Below, one piece after another: positions 1-11,300 of a DNA stretch of 64,000 nucleotides (position 1 is its first letter; each line of letters begins with the position of its first letter). A program made the position numbers and the translations under genes. Under the pieces are notes generated by a model that was not told the DNA's origin, made no database searches, and worked only from the letters and a program-made list of their open reading frames with translations. The DNA is from Adiantum capillus-veneris (Eukaryota > Streptophyta > Polypodiopsida > Polypodiales > Pteridaceae), in contig CM043960.1 of NCBI GenBank assembly GCA_014529385.2, positions 118,738,043-118,802,042 of the forward strand, given 5' to 3'.

Positions 1-850
1 AGTTGCATGAAGATCCAAGATCCTTTAGAAAACACTTGCGGTACGCATTCCCCATCAGAATCCCTAGTATTATGCAAGCAAACCGCCTCTATCTCATCCT
101 TTGGCTTCCTTGAAGTGGAGGGGGTTGACATGGTAGCACAAGAAGAAGAAGAGTTGTGGTGTTATAGAGAGAGCTTCAAGAATGAAATGAGAAGTAATGG
201 TTGAGTGGAAAACAAGGGGAGAAGAAGTAGTTCAAATGGATGGTATGGATGAAAGGGGGAGACATGTCATGCAGCTATGGAAAGCTTCCATTTGTGATGC
301 AGCTATGGAAAGCTTGGTGGGAGGGGGAGAAGTGGCTCAATGGGGAGCAAGGGGAGAAGAAGTAGTTTAAAGGGATGGTGTTGATGAAAGGGGGAGACAA
401 GTGGTGTAGCTATGGAAAGCTTCCTCATGTGCTGCTGCTATGGATAGCTTGGAGGCAGAAGGAGAAAGAGAAGAGAGAAGAGGTAGAATAGAGGGTACTG
501 CTGAGAAATGCATATTTTGGTCAAAGAGAAAAGTTTGTTGACCATGTATTTGGTTAGGAGAGCTTTTGGAGAGTGAAAAGTGAGATTTATAGATTTTAAA
601 AAAAATTTAAAATTTAAAGTTACTTTATGGGCGCCCATGAAAATGGAGGGAAAGCCCCCCCCCCCCCCCCCCCCCTTTTTCCCCCTTCTCTCTCTTTCTA
701 GGGAACAAAGCTATAATGAGGGGAACAAATAGGCCCCCATGCCCCCTACTACCCTACCTTTTGAGAGGGTATAGCTATGGCCACCACCCTCTTCCTATTG
801 GTCCATGTTTAATCACCTCTTAAGCTAAAGGGCCCTTTTGGGGTTCATAT
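1..850. repeat. Diverged tandem duplication and poly-C tract, no gene
   Basis: Two diverged copies of a unit of about 130-150 bp lie at roughly 220-355 and 356-470. Both contain a run like GATGAAAGGGGGAGACA followed by GCAGCTATGGAAAGCTTCC or a variant. A run of 21 C follows at 655-675, then T5 and C5. Short ORFs here (for example 7-204 and the complement of 438-638) have low-complexity or unconvincing translations and I do not call them. No family is recognised. Confidence 0.5.
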
Positions 851-1506
851 TTTTCCTAATGCATAGATCTATTGAGCATCTGCACTCCAATCAAACCTAC
901 ATGCACACACAAAGAATAGAAGGCAATCACACAAGATTAGAGAGAGATTAACCACTAATTAGTTATGATCTAGCTAATCAAAGCATCATAAAAAATCATA
1001 GAAAGTATGAGAGAGGCATAGTGAAAGAGAATTAAGCATTAAGTCACGTGAGCAAGGAGTTGAAGCTCAAGGACTCCATAGCCACACACCTCATGACCTC
1101 TCACTAAAGAGTGGTCTCAATAAATGGAGCTGAGCACCCTAATTCCATTTACACTGTGCCTTATATACCTAGGGTAAAAATATGCAATGTCCGGGTGCCC
1201 AAAGCCTTTAGGGCTCCGCAACTTACTGAATCTATAACCTAGGCACACTAGCTGACCTATTCTTTACAGCTTGGAACTCTCATTGAGCCTGTAACACATT
1301 ATAAATATTACAATGGATTGAAATAAATTGAGAAATTACAATACATGACCATTTCGAAAATATATAAAAAATGTGTAACTCCAATCTTTGCTACTTCTCT
1401 GCATATGTCTTTGATGTGCATTTGTGAGGCTTCGATCTTTAGTAGCTTCTGTTAATTGACGTAGGCTCAGTTAACACTCTTTCCCCTCTATCTCTCCCCC
1501 TCTTTT

Positions 1507-1599
<93 letters not shown>

Positions 1600-1642
1600 C
1601 TTACCTCTCTATCACTCCCTCTTTCTATCTCTCTATCTCTCC

Positions 1643-1703
<61 letters not shown>

Positions 1704-2000
1704 TCCCTCTTTCCTCTTTCTATGTCATAAAATCTAATATCTAACTAACCCAAATGATTTTCTCATATTAAATTGATCACTTAATGTGGGAGAATAAACG
1801 GGAACAAGTGTTAAGATATAGGTATGTGCTTTTAGATCTATCTCAACACGGGGCCAATGTAAAGGGGCCCAAAAGGGAGATGGTCTATCAAAGAGCAAGG
1901 CTAACCAATGGAGCATAAGACCTTAGGGTTAGCTTCATTGAAGACCTCCAATAAATGTGTGTAAAAGTCCTTTTGACCTTAAGTAAGCTAGGGCTGAGCT
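851..2000. repeat. Non-coding stretch with CT/CA microsatellites
   Basis: Simple repeats are (CT)n at about 1514-1537, directly followed by (CA)n at 1537-1598, and a second (CT)n at about 1648-1700. The rest of the interval is AT-rich and shows no convincing ORF, tRNA or terminal repeat. Confidence 0.7.
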
Positions 2001-2004
2001 TGAG

Positions 2005-2270
2005 GTGGGAACCCGGCCCAAGCTCGAGGTGCTTGTTCTGCTTGAGGTGCTTGTCAAGCTTGAGGTGTTTTTCATGCTTGAGGTGCTTGATTAAGATGCT
2101 TGAGGTGCTTGACTGGCTCCATGCTTGAGGTGCTTGACTTGCTGCATGATTAAAGTACGTGAGGTGCCTTGAGAAGCTTGCCTGAGATGCTTGTGGGAAC
2201 CCCCCCTAGTTCAAGTGCTTTGTCATGCTTGGTGAGTAAGGTGCTTGATCACCTAAAAGTCAAAAGCATT
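2005..2270 (+). repeat. Degenerate minisatellite, about 14-bp core GCTTGAGGTGCTTG
   Basis: The core GCTTGAGGTGCTTG or a close variant recurs about nine times between 2005 and 2270, separated by 5-20 bp of variable sequence. The array is degenerate and untranslated in any long frame. It looks like an old minisatellite. Confidence 0.7.
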
Positions 2271-2279
2271 CCTACAAGA

Positions 2280-2900
2280 GGGGGGGCGAGCCCTTTTCCT
2301 AGGGCCTAGAGAGAGAACACCCACTCACACACACAAGGGAAGCCCATCTTGAAGAGGCAGCAAGGACACATGTCAGGCCCCTACCCATGTTACCTTCATG
2401 TGTTGCTTGAAGCCTATTGGCTAGGCTTCAAAGGGGTCCAATGATAAATTACATGAATTATCTAATTGTTTTAGCATTTATCAAGTCCTCTCTCTCAAAG
2501 GGAAAAGGGGGACACTTGTCCCAAGGCTACCCATGTTGCTTGTAATGGCTCCTGCTTGTGATTGGCTAGGCCTGGAGGGGTCCAATGAGCTTCAGGCATG
2601 AGCTACAAGGGGGGGTCGACCCAAGCAAGCTAGGGGGGTGCCTAGGGGGTATACTCACCCACACACACTCACAAGCACTCTCATTGTGTGATATGCAAAG
2701 TGCAAGAGCTCCCTCTCCAAGCAAGTAGAGGTTGAGAGCCTACACCAACACTCTTGGCTATGGAGTGCAAATCCAACCAAGAGCCATGCTTCAATGCTTA
2801 AGCTTGCCATCTCCTTCTTCTTCATTACTATGCTATTATGTATGCTAGCAACAAGAGTATGATAAGTGAGGAACTAATTCTTTCTCCTACGAAATGTTTC
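2280..2900. repeat. Diverged pair of about 200-bp repeats, no gene
   Basis: The segments at about 2335-2450 and 2505-2610 share an ordered set of words: a 'gacac.tgtc' run, 'ggctaccCATGTTgC', 'attggctaggc' and 'ggggtccaatga'. This suggests an old tandem duplication, possibly of LTR material. No coding frame is convincing. Confidence 0.4.
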
Positions 2901-3391
2901 TTCTTCCTCTTCCCTACCCTCATTCCCTGCTAGCTCTCTCCACCTTCGAAGGTGTTTGAGGTCTTGGGACTGAGGCTTGGGATAGTTAAAGCTTTCTTCA
3001 AGTTTATGTTATGTTTGTGGTGCATGAAGCCTTCCATCTTCATGGCATCACCTAGGTCACAAGGAACACAAAGACTGTATTGTAACAAGTCTCTCTTTAT
3101 GGGAGAAATCATAATACAAATGCCTATTGGAGGGGGGACCGGCTCCACATAAATCCGGTCCTCAATTGTTGTCATGTTCTCTAAACTCTCTCTCTTGCAA
3201 AAGTATTGTCTATGCCAAGTTAACTAATTGCTATGATTATGTTGCTATCTTCAATTATGTATACCCGCTATGCTCACAAAATCATTTCTTGAAAGTACTC
3301 TCATTAAATTCCGCTATTCTCAAATTGAATAGGCAAATTCCATTACATTCTATCTCTCTCTTTTGTCTTTCCTCTCTATCTCTCCCTCCCT

Positions 3392-3429
<38 letters not shown>

Positions 3430-4430
3430 TTCTCTCTCTTCTCTCTCTACCTTTTTCTCCCTTTTTACAAACTCACTTAGTTTTTTTTAATTTTTTTTTA
3501 AATGGCTGATTTTTAAAACACTCATTTAGACATCACTTTATGATCAATTTTTAAATTTAAAAAAAAAGTAAACCTACTTATTTTCATTCATTCACTCAAT
3601 TAAAATTAAAACCTACTATAATCATATATTTTTCTTCTCCCTTTTGTCATCTCTTTCTGTCATATATGAATTAGTAAAGCTGAATTAGTAAAGCATTCTT
3701 TCCTCCCCCTCACACACACTAATTACCTTCCTCTCATTTCCTCTCTCTCTTTTCCTCTCTTTTTCATTCGAAGGACAAATCGATTGGGGGCAAACAAAAG
3801 AGAGCATAATACAAGCAAATCAAGGCAAACAAACCAATCGGGGGGCAAACAAAAGAGCGCACAATGTAAATGGTGAGTGTTTCAAACAATGTAGGTGTGT
3901 GCATTCCAAACAATGTGTGTGTGTGTGTGTGTGTCCATGTGCACATTTCAAACATAGGGTGGTGGGAGGGGTTGAAAAAAACTAACCTTAATCTAGTCTA
4001 CTGCACTCCTTTATTATGCTCCTTACTCAACACCTCTACATAGAGCTCGCCGTGACCACTATGTAAAGACTTCCAAAATATGCGACAAATGCAATATGGA
4101 TGTAGTTGCTCAGGTGCTATGCATGCACGATATTCCGGAGAAGATTGCGAGCCTTTCGCAAACTAATTTATCCAAATAGCCATTGTTTCATGTTCTCATA
4201 TCATTTTTTTGAAATTTAAAATCACATATATATATATATATATATATATCTCACAAGCAAAACATAGAAAAATACCTAGATTTGAACGATTTAGCACCAA
4301 AGCGGTGGTCGATAATAACAATGATAATAAATGCGGTAATGTCAGCAATAATATTTAAATCATAAAAAAATGTCCCCTTGTCCCCCTCTCTCTTCTTTCA
4401 CCAGTCCATTTTGGACTCTCTCTCTCTACA
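2900..4430. other. Intergenic AT-rich sequence with simple repeats
   Basis: No gene is seen. Simple repeats are (CT)n at 3399-3428, (GT)n at about 3917-3934 and (AT)n at 4228-4249. Two short direct copies of a 'gggcaaacaaaagag' run lie near 3787 and 3842. The ORFs overlapping the CT tract are low-complexity serine/leucine strings. Confidence 0.6.
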
Positions 4431-4435
4431 AACTA

Positions 4436-4530
4436 TAGTAAAAGGCCGCGACAAAGGTTTTCAAATTTTCATAGTGGTATGCCTGTGCATGTATATGCAT
4501 TTGTTTGGCTTGTCTACTTATGTGTGCATA

Positions 4531-4611
<81 letters not shown>

Positions 4612-4745
4612 ACGGTAAAAGGCCGCGACAAACATTTTCAAATTTTCATAGTGGTATGTCTGTGAATGTATATGCATTTGTATGGATTTTCTACTTATGT
4701 GTGCATATGTATATGAGAGAGAGAGAGGGAGAGAGAGGGAGAGGG
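4436..4745. repeat. Tandem duplication of about 178 bp ending in TG/AG microsatellites
   Basis: The segment starting 'GTAAAAGGCCGCGACAAA' at about 4438 is repeated from about 4615. Both copies run through 'TTTTCAAATTTTCATAGTGG' and end in a microsatellite: (TG)n 4535-4570 plus (AG)n 4570-4608 in the first copy, and a shorter AG tract at about 4714-4748 in the second. The duplication probably arose by slippage or unequal exchange at the microsatellite. Confidence 0.75.
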
Positions 4746-5221
4746 AGACATTGGTTTTCAATGGTAATTGACGTTTGAGGTAGACTACTATTACATTATT
4801 CCAATGATATGATCACACCGTAGTTCATCCTATTGATTGTGGTGGAGTACTATCACATTATTCCACTTATGGAGAGTGCCTCCACATCATGATCATGGCA
4901 TGACTTATATACTGCCTTCAATAATAATTAGGACATGTATATGCCTTGGAAACGTATTGCATGAAGATGAATAGACTAGATCCCTGGCGCTTTGGTTACC
5001 CAAGACAAACAAATGGGCCATTAATGGATAAGATGAATATGGTTATCAATGAAAAGGTATTCCTAACGGCTTCAAAAAAATTAAAAGTTATTCCTTATTC
5101 AAAGATTCCCTCATCAACAGCAAAAACATTGTACTAGTCTATAGCATGCCATAATCGGCACAATGACGACGCGCGTAGATTTACAACAATATCGGCTGGA
5201 TGTGAGAAGGATAGATACAAC

Positions 5222-5224
<3 letters not shown>

Positions 5225-5262
<38 letters not shown>
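5225..5262. repeat. (GA)n microsatellite
   Basis: An uninterrupted GA dinucleotide tract of about 38 bp. It creates a spurious serine/leucine ORF on the complement. The surrounding 4750-5400 interval holds no other recognisable feature. Confidence 0.9.
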
Positions 5263-5266
<4 letters not shown>

Positions 5267-5407
5267 ACTTTAAAGAGAAGAAAATGCTAAAGGAAAAATA
5301 AAGGAGAAGAGAAAGACAAATGGAGCAATGAAAGTCCACCCTAGGTCGCAACCATGGAATCAATGGTCCCAAGTGAAAGATCAATCCAGATCATCGATTT
5401 GCTAAAA

Positions 5408-5656
5408 CTAAACTCGGGATCCCGAGTTTAGATTTTTCAAAACTAATCTCGGGATCTTGTAGGGCCTAACTCGGGATGCTCGCACTTCCCTAGCCAAGAT
5501 TTAAACCCTCACCACTAGCTTGAGAGTCCGGCCGGTGTCTTAGCCATCATGCCTACGTACGCTTTTTTGAAATAGATGTGTTTTTTCCATAAACTTGAAG
5601 TCAAAACAATAGATTTTGACATAAAAACTAAACTCGGGATCCCGAGTTTAGTTTTT
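5408..5656. repeat. Small element bounded by perfect palindromes (foldback or MITE-like)
   Basis: A perfect 24-bp palindrome with half-site CTAAACTCGGGA lies at 5408-5431. The same palindrome, extended to a perfect 34 bp by A5/T5 arms, lies at 5623-5656. Partial copies of the half-site (CTCGGGAT) occur at about 5447-5454 and 5471-5478. The palindromes flank a tRNA-like unit. What is seen is the inverted symmetry and the repetition. That they are the ends of one mobile unit is inference; I found no target-site duplication. Confidence 0.55.
5492..5553 (-). repeat. tRNA-Leu-like unit (SINE head or tRNA pseudogene)
   Basis: On the minus strand, a box A-like run TGGCTAAGACACCGG (complement of about 5532-5546) is followed by ACTCTCAAG and then a box B-like run GGGTTTAAATCTTGG (complement of about 5493-5507). 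The order and spacing of the RNA polymerase III internal promoter boxes, and the 'GGACTCTCAAG' anticodon-arm-like word, recall tRNA-Leu. No clean acceptor stem is visible, so it is more likely a tRNA-derived SINE head or pseudogene than a functional tRNA. Confidence 0.45.
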
Positions 5657-5858
5657 GTGGACCCCACATCCCATGGTTAAGACTCCGTGGCACTTAAAGC
5701 TGAGGCAAATCCACCACCTCTTTATATGCACACAAAAGATCTTTTGACTTTCCGTATTCCTATGTCTTCTATGTCTTTTTTCCTATGTCTTCTATGTCTT
5801 TTTTTGACTGTCCACCTTCTTCAAGAGAAGAGGTCAACAACCTCGATCAAAAATATAA

Positions 5859-6452
5859 TTATATGGGGTTACCATCGAAGGCCCACTGGTTTTCACGGAA
5901 GAGCTCCTCCTCCTGCTGCGGGGTGAAGGTCGGCTGGTCCAGCTGGAAAATGCGCTGGATGTCTTGAAGGGATTTGCGCTTGAGCTTGTCGGCGAGGGTC
6001 TGGCATGTGAGATGCAGCAGGCTGGCAAGCTGGAGGTAGTCGGCGGCCACGGCCAGGTCGCAGAGGGCGGCGGTGCCCCCCAGGCCGTCCAGGAAGCGGG
6101 AATCCGACCAGCCGGGCCGGCTGTGGTGGCGGTAGAAGTGGATGAGCATGGCCAGGGTGGCGGGCGAAATGTTGGGCACGGGGATGGTCATTGTCCTATC
6201 CGCATCACCTGCACCACTGATGACGGCGCTAAGACGTGGGGTTGCGATTGGCTGATGATCGTCCCCCAGCAGGAGGGGCCTGAGGGTGTCCGATTGCAGT
6301 GCCACCCCTTCTTCCACTTCCAGCACCGTTCCGTCACATACCTGTAGCTGCAACACCAGCTGTGGCCGTCCTCGATCATCAGGTGCTGCAGAGCCAGTTT
6401 TCGATACTACGTCCACAGCGTGCTTCCCACCATGCCCTTCCACCATCTTCAT
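5859..6452 (-). CDS. SKP1-like protein (SCF ubiquitin ligase adaptor)
   Basis: A 197-residue, single-exon ORF starting at a true ATG (complement of 6450-6452; a second Met is at codon 3) and ending TAA. The first half has a BTB/POZ-type SKP1 N-domain layout: a 'VCDGTVLEVEEGVALQSDT' strand-turn region near residues 38-56, then 'IPVPNISPATLAMLIHFYRHH' near 91-111. The second half has the dimerisation and F-box-binding part: 'DLAVAADYLQLASLLHLTCQ' near residues 131-150, then 'ADKLKRKSLQDIQRIF' and the terminal 'FTPQQEEELFRENQWAF' hallmark. In this family the protein bridges cullin-1 to F-box proteins in SCF E3 ligases in nucleus and cytosol. It is longer and more diverged than canonical SKP1 (about 155-165 residues), with Gly/Ala-rich insertions. 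The ORF is clearly GC-richer than its AT-rich surroundings. It may be an SKP1-like paralogue or a retrogene. Confidence 0.85.
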   Translation of the reverse strand: MKMVEGHGGKHAVDVVSKTGSAAPDDRGRPQLVLQLQVCDGTVLEVEEGVALQSDTLRPLLLGDDHQPIATPRLSAVISGAGDADRTMTIPVPNISPATLAMLIHFYRHHSRPGWSDSRFLDGLGGTAALCDLAVAADYLQLASLLHLTCQTLADKLKRKSLQDIQRIFQLDQPTFTPQQEEELFRENQWAFDGNPI

Positions 6453-6574
6453 AATGTACGTGAGTTATGATGGAGTTTCTCTGAGCTTCACCTCCTGCCT
6501 TTTTATCTTGTTATTCCCCTTTTTGCTTTTCATTTGACCATGGAAAGCGTAAACGAAAAGCAGGAAAGCGCATA

Positions 6575-6580
6575 CACGTG
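6575..6580 (-). promoter_or_regulatory. G-box (CACGTG) upstream of the SKP1-like gene
   Basis: CACGTG lies about 125 bp upstream of the SKP1-like ATG, in the expected proximal promoter. In plants the G-box is bound by bZIP and bHLH factors. The match is exact, but a six-base word is weak evidence alone. I could not identify a TATA box with confidence. Confidence 0.3.
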
Positions 6581-6889
6581 GCTCCAAAACGGCGGAAATG
6601 AAAACGCAGCAAAAGCTAACATCAATTTTGCCATGTGTACTACAGTGGCTCGACGTTCCTTCCTATTTAATCGGGAGGAATCTTTGAAGATCCTCATAGT
6701 CTTCAAAAGGCTCCACCCACCTCATCTCGTAAGACACAAGAGGTATTTTTATTGCTAATGAAAACTGCAACTTTGGGCTTTGAACACTTTCAATCACCAT
6801 GAGTATGGTAAAGAAGACTAAGATAAACCATCCTAACCACTCGTCACTTCTATTCAAGCACGTCCTTCATCTACTAGATATTAAGAAGG

Positions 6890-7115
6890 GTGGAGCTAGG
6901 AAGGGTGGAGCTAGGCATCCACATACGTCCTTCATCTACTGTATATTAAGAAGGGTGGAGCTAGGATCCATGTGGATGCATATGGTTGCCCCATGTGGAT
7001 GCATATGGTTGCCGGCATGAATGGTGCTCCTCTCTTCGGCCAAGTTCTCTTCTAATGTGGCCTCACCATCTACATCCTCTTCAACAGTGGGCTGCCATAT
7101 ATCTATTATATATTA
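6890..7115 (+). repeat. Short direct repeats around GGTGGAGCTAGG
   Basis: 'AAGGGTGGAGCTAGG' occurs at about 6894, 6902 and 6951, with a variant near 7110. It is often preceded by 'TATATTAAGA'. A 22-bp unit containing GTGGATGCATATGGTTGCC is present twice in tandem at about 6969-7013. Nothing coding is supported. Confidence 0.5.
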
Positions 7116-7119
7116 AGAG

Positions 7120-8550
7120 GGTGGAGCTAGCAATAAAAACTCTCCTTGTATAGCGAACTCAATGCCTTGAACTCAAGAGGAGCACTACGTAATCATGTTA
7201 ATGTACCACGTGAGTTCAACAGGAGGGTTTCTTTAATGCAAATATTTTAAGAAATATATAGAGATACATTAACAAAAGGGTTTTTATACTCTATTTTTGA
7301 AAAAATAAGGGATCATTTTATTCCTTCAAACATGTTAAAAAAGGAGTTTCTTAATTACCCCTCACCGCACGCTATATGGGGGGTTTTGAAAAGTGGACCC
7401 CCCGAGGCCTTGATTAGCGGGAGGCCACTGAATAGAGTCTCTTGGCCACCAAATAGACCCTCGATGTGTGGGTGAGACTCTCAAGGAGGGCCTACTCTTT
7501 TGTCCCTTCTCACGAGTGCACGCCAATCCAAGATTGCAAGGGAAGTACGCGAATTGCATTGTCAAGACTATAGCAACAAGTGGAAAATGTCACAAGCTGG
7601 CCCCGCTAAGCATACAAAATGGTGCTATCATAGGGTGTAGCAAGGGTCGAGGTGGATTTAGCACCAATAACTCCTCCATGTTTGCAGATTTTCTTTGATT
7701 AAATTTTGATGGGAAGCACCCATTTAAATAATAAAAGCTTTTTTAAAAGTGTGAAGGACCTTTTAAAATTAGGCCCTTATAAATACAAGATCCACTCATT
7801 TTCCACTTGTTTATTCTCTCATTCTTACAGGTGAGCTTCATGGCGCATACAAAACAAACTGCCAAAGAGCATCCGTCCACCAACACGAACACTCTCTAAG
7901 GTTGCGAGAAGCCCGCGTGGGTTAGAAACACAAATAAACGCCCTAAGACGTCGAGGCATTTAGGGTGATCCTCTAGCTCTAGGCAAGGTAGTCGAGGATC
8001 GGAGAGGGCTTGGTGCAGGAGTAGAGGCTCGAGAGAGGCTCATAAAAAGATAGCTAGCATGTGCCCAACGATGGAGAGAAGATGAAGAGGGATTATCATG
8101 TGTGATTGATAGAGAAGAATCACCAGGCCACTAAGTAGAAGCCGAAGGGTCATGAACATGAGTGGTGCATATGGATAGTGAGTCGGAGACAGAGTTGTCA
8201 TGGCAGCGTGCTCAAATACCATGCACACACCGGTTATTAGTGGTGGGGAAGACACTGCTCGGTGGGATGGGAGCTCTCTCTACAAAGCAAAAATTGGTAG
8301 GCAAGGAGGACGATGAGGAGTCGATGGAGGTAGCACCACCAATGGTTTGCAAAGCATGTAAACCTCCACAAATCTAAGTTCTACACGCCCTTGTGGCCAC
8401 CTATCTTTTTCCATTTAAATAGCTTTATGACCCCCAAGACACCAAAATAGCATATTAATTCATTAATTTCAAGTGTTCATCTATCCAAATCACCCCCTCC
8501 CCCTTGACACTCGCACTAATTACATTATGCTGAATTTGCGAAGCAAAAAG
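7120..8550. other. No gene recognised
   Basis: The interval is degenerate, with only short ORFs on both strands and no recognisable motif, no terminal repeats and no RNA gene. A TATA-like 'TTATAAATACAAG' near 7778 and an ATG at about 7840 could mark an old promoter, but the frame closes after about 20 codons. Confidence 0.4.
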
Positions 8551-8559
8551 CCTACAGCT

Positions 8560-9776
8560 TAATAAATGACAATTCATAGTTTATCATGCTTGGAAAACAT
8601 AGAAACATAATTGAACATAATGTATAAGATAGAGAGGCAACTACAGATATTTCATTAATGATTAAATGGAGGAAAATTACATCACGATAAGTGGTGCCTA
8701 GAGTTTTCTTAGCCGTTTTTTGGCATCTCTCATGTGCATAAGGAAACTTGTCCAACAAGATAGAGTGCTCTACTGCCTCTAGGCCAATCGAGCTAATAGA
8801 GGTGTGTATCCCTATTAGGGCAAGCACCTTGCTGCGGAAGTCGGTCCCAAATTTAGTACATACAAAGGATCTACACACTAGGAACCAACACGAGCAATTT
8901 GAGCAATGGTGCTTAATTAAGCACAAGACCTTTATCGAGGCCTTCAATGACCATGTCATGAAATGACCTTGAGGAGTGAATTTCTTCTGTAAAATGGCAA
9001 CATTGCTGGGGAGGGGGAGTCTTCTAATGTAGCATGCAAGGGAGGATTGTGGTCCAAAGGCCATCCGCTTGTGGTCCATTTGCATTGCAAACTCATCAAC
9101 CTCTAGGAAATCCTCTCACAAAACAATCGAGGGTAAGAAAATAAAGATCAAGCTATGAGAAAACATGCAAACAAATTAGGATAGATTTTACCTCCTTCTC
9201 CTTGGCATCCAAGTAATTGCATGACTTGAGTGCATCCACAATCATGGGCTCATTAGAGAGGGAATGCAATGGAGTAGGCATCCTTGCAGCCAAAAATTAG
9301 CATGTGTGTCTTGAAAATCTTTCCCTCCCATGTACACTTGATCTGCTGCCAAAAACTCTTCACACACAAGTGCGATAGTGTCATTCATAGAGTTGCTAAG
9401 GGGAAAGTTTTTGGTCTCAAGGGCACCTATAGTGGAGTCTAAGAGGAATTGGGCACTGGTGCATAGCACACTCCAACACTCATCCATGCAATGGTGGAAG
9501 GCTTTCTCCAAGTCACGCAAAAAAAGCAACTCCACCCCATCCAATATCAATAATGATAAGTGATTGATCTCTACTATTGGGAATGGCCTCATCCACCATC
9601 ATTAGAGAATCCTCTTGAGTGGAAATAGTGCTAGCCACAACAATGGTTTTTTTCACAACTTCCTTGAGCCTCCCTTGCCCCCTTGGGTAATCAAGCAAAA
9701 GTGCATGGTCTTCAACCGTTGGGTTCATGGGGACACCATGCAGATTGTTGGCAGCCAAAACAACCAAACCAACCAA
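8560..9776 (-). pseudogene. Possible decayed two-exon ORF, product unknown
   Basis: On the minus strand an open stretch (about 9592 down to 9195) runs to a donor-like AG|GTAAAATC. After a gap of about 90 bp with an acceptor-like TTTCCTAG, it is followed by another open stretch (about 9100 down to 8560). The first stretch overlaps, in another frame, a further ORF reaching 9776, so a frameshift is likely. Translations look protein-like, with mixed composition, for example 'DLEKAFHHCMDECWSV' and 'EHSILLDKFPYAHERCQK'. I recognise no domain. It could be a decayed host gene, transposon-derived, or chance. Confidence 0.25.
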
Positions 9777-9821
9777 AAAGGCACCCTTCGAGTCAACCCC
9801 TTCATTTTTGGGCCCAAATTC

Positions 9822-10679
9822 TGATATCTATTATTTTTCAAAAAGACTTTGTAATTATACGAGAGTCTCTGATTTTATTAAGATCACTTGAGTTTGTCTG
9901 TGCTATATTTGAGTTGTAGAGTTTGTAATTGAGTGCGAGCCTTGTAAGGTCTACCACTAGCCAAGAGAGCCCTAGGTATAAAACTCATTTTGTAAAGTGG
10001 GAAAAGGACCTTATCATTATCAGAGTTTTGAGTTTTGGAGCGTATGATTGAGAATGACTGCTCTCATGTGCGTTGTAATCCTCATATCTTGAGCTTTGGT
10101 AATCACATTTTGATTCTAAAACTTGAAATGTGTTCCTTGTCTATTGCTTTTTCATTCAAGTATATTCATTGTCAATTTTGATGTGATTTATGACTACACG
10201 TTAGTAGCCTAAATCTACTGTTTTGAGAGCGTTAATGACTGGTTTTTGACATTTCGACCATAGGAGAGTGTTCCTAGCCGAAGGGAGACCTTCTTGGCAT
10301 GTTTTGTTGTAGTTTCCAGGACCTTGATCATGATGGATCATTATTTTGGGTACCTCCTCAGATTGCGACCAAAATTGGTAGGTTAATGCCCCTAAGTGTC
10401 TTAGACCTTCTCCCAAAGTTTCGTAGCATTTGGACTTCATTTGAGTGCCGAAATGGGTTGATGATTGAGTGCGATGACATAGGACATATGCACGGTTGCC
10501 AGATCCGAGAGTGATAGATTTGCATATGCTAGAGATATTATCGTTTTGTAGGTTCACTTCTTGAGGTTGACACCCTCAAACAGTCTCCGTGCCTCATCAG
10601 AGTCGCTTCTCTGAGTATTGACATTATGTTAGTGACAAAAAGCTATGCTATAGATGTATATCTCGGTAACCCGCTAACA
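9822..10679 (+). repeat. Diverged LTR related to that of element A, with PBS-like sequence
   Basis: The segment follows the order of words in the LTR of element A: a TTTGTAATT...TATAAAA promoter-like region (GGTATAAAACTCATTTTGTAA near 9974-9994), a 'GGTTTTTGACAT' region, 'TTTGGACTTCATTTGA', a 'GAGGTTGACA' region, and an end reading '...GGTAACCCGCTAACA'. It is followed within a few bases by TTGGCATCG, resembling the TTGGCACCG primer-binding start of A. I see no partner LTR, so this is probably a truncated or solo copy. The left edge is uncertain. Confidence 0.4.
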
Positions 10680-11300
10680 AGGCTCCTTGGCATCGTTGAT
10701 GATGGCGCCGATATGCAAGTGTGACAATTGTACCTCCTCCAAATAGGGTTCCTCACTGACAAGGAAGATGAAGGTAAAAATGCAAGAAAGGCACTCCACC
10801 CCCAATTTTTGCTTCTTTAGCACCAGCACCCTTGGAGCTTGCTCGTTCAGGAAAGGACCTACATCGATAGCAATTTTCTAAAATGGTCTCAACCACTTTG
10901 AGAATGGGCAATCTCCTTTGTGGATGTAGCACAAGAGGTCACAAGGCACCTAGATCCCTGCATGTAGATAGCTACGACATATTTGATGATGTGCTCCTCC
11001 ATGAATGCCAAAAGTTTTACAAATGCATCGATGTGGAGGGCAATTGTGGTGGCAAGGTTGGGGATAAGAGTAAAAATTGTGAAAAGCTCTAGCTTTCCTT
11101 GAAGTTGGTGTCCTCAAGAAAGAGGGTGAAGCATGACAAAGGGGTGGATGTGAGTAGTACAGAGGCACTTGTAGAGGCTATGGATGCATCCATGTTTGGT
11201 TTGGAGTGCCGATCGGAAATGGAAAATCTCAAGGGCTGTGAAAGTGAAAAGTAAGAATGAGTTATTCAGGCCCTCATTTTATTCGAATTCCAAAATGTGC
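10680..11300. other. No gene recognised
   Basis: This lies downstream of the degenerate LTR and could be leader sequence of the same dead element. Only short ORFs without motifs are present on both strands. Confidence 0.4.

Noticed and set aside
4378..4761. ORFs on both strands reading through TG/AG repeats
   Set aside because: The translations are VCVC, RERE or SLSL strings created by microsatellites. The same applies at 3127-3480, 5181-5384, 12792-13049, 48049-48288 and 63310-63586.
5964..6347. Plus-strand ORFs opposite the SKP1-like gene
   Set aside because: They are antisense shadows in a GC-rich coding region. Only the minus frame has a recognisable protein family.
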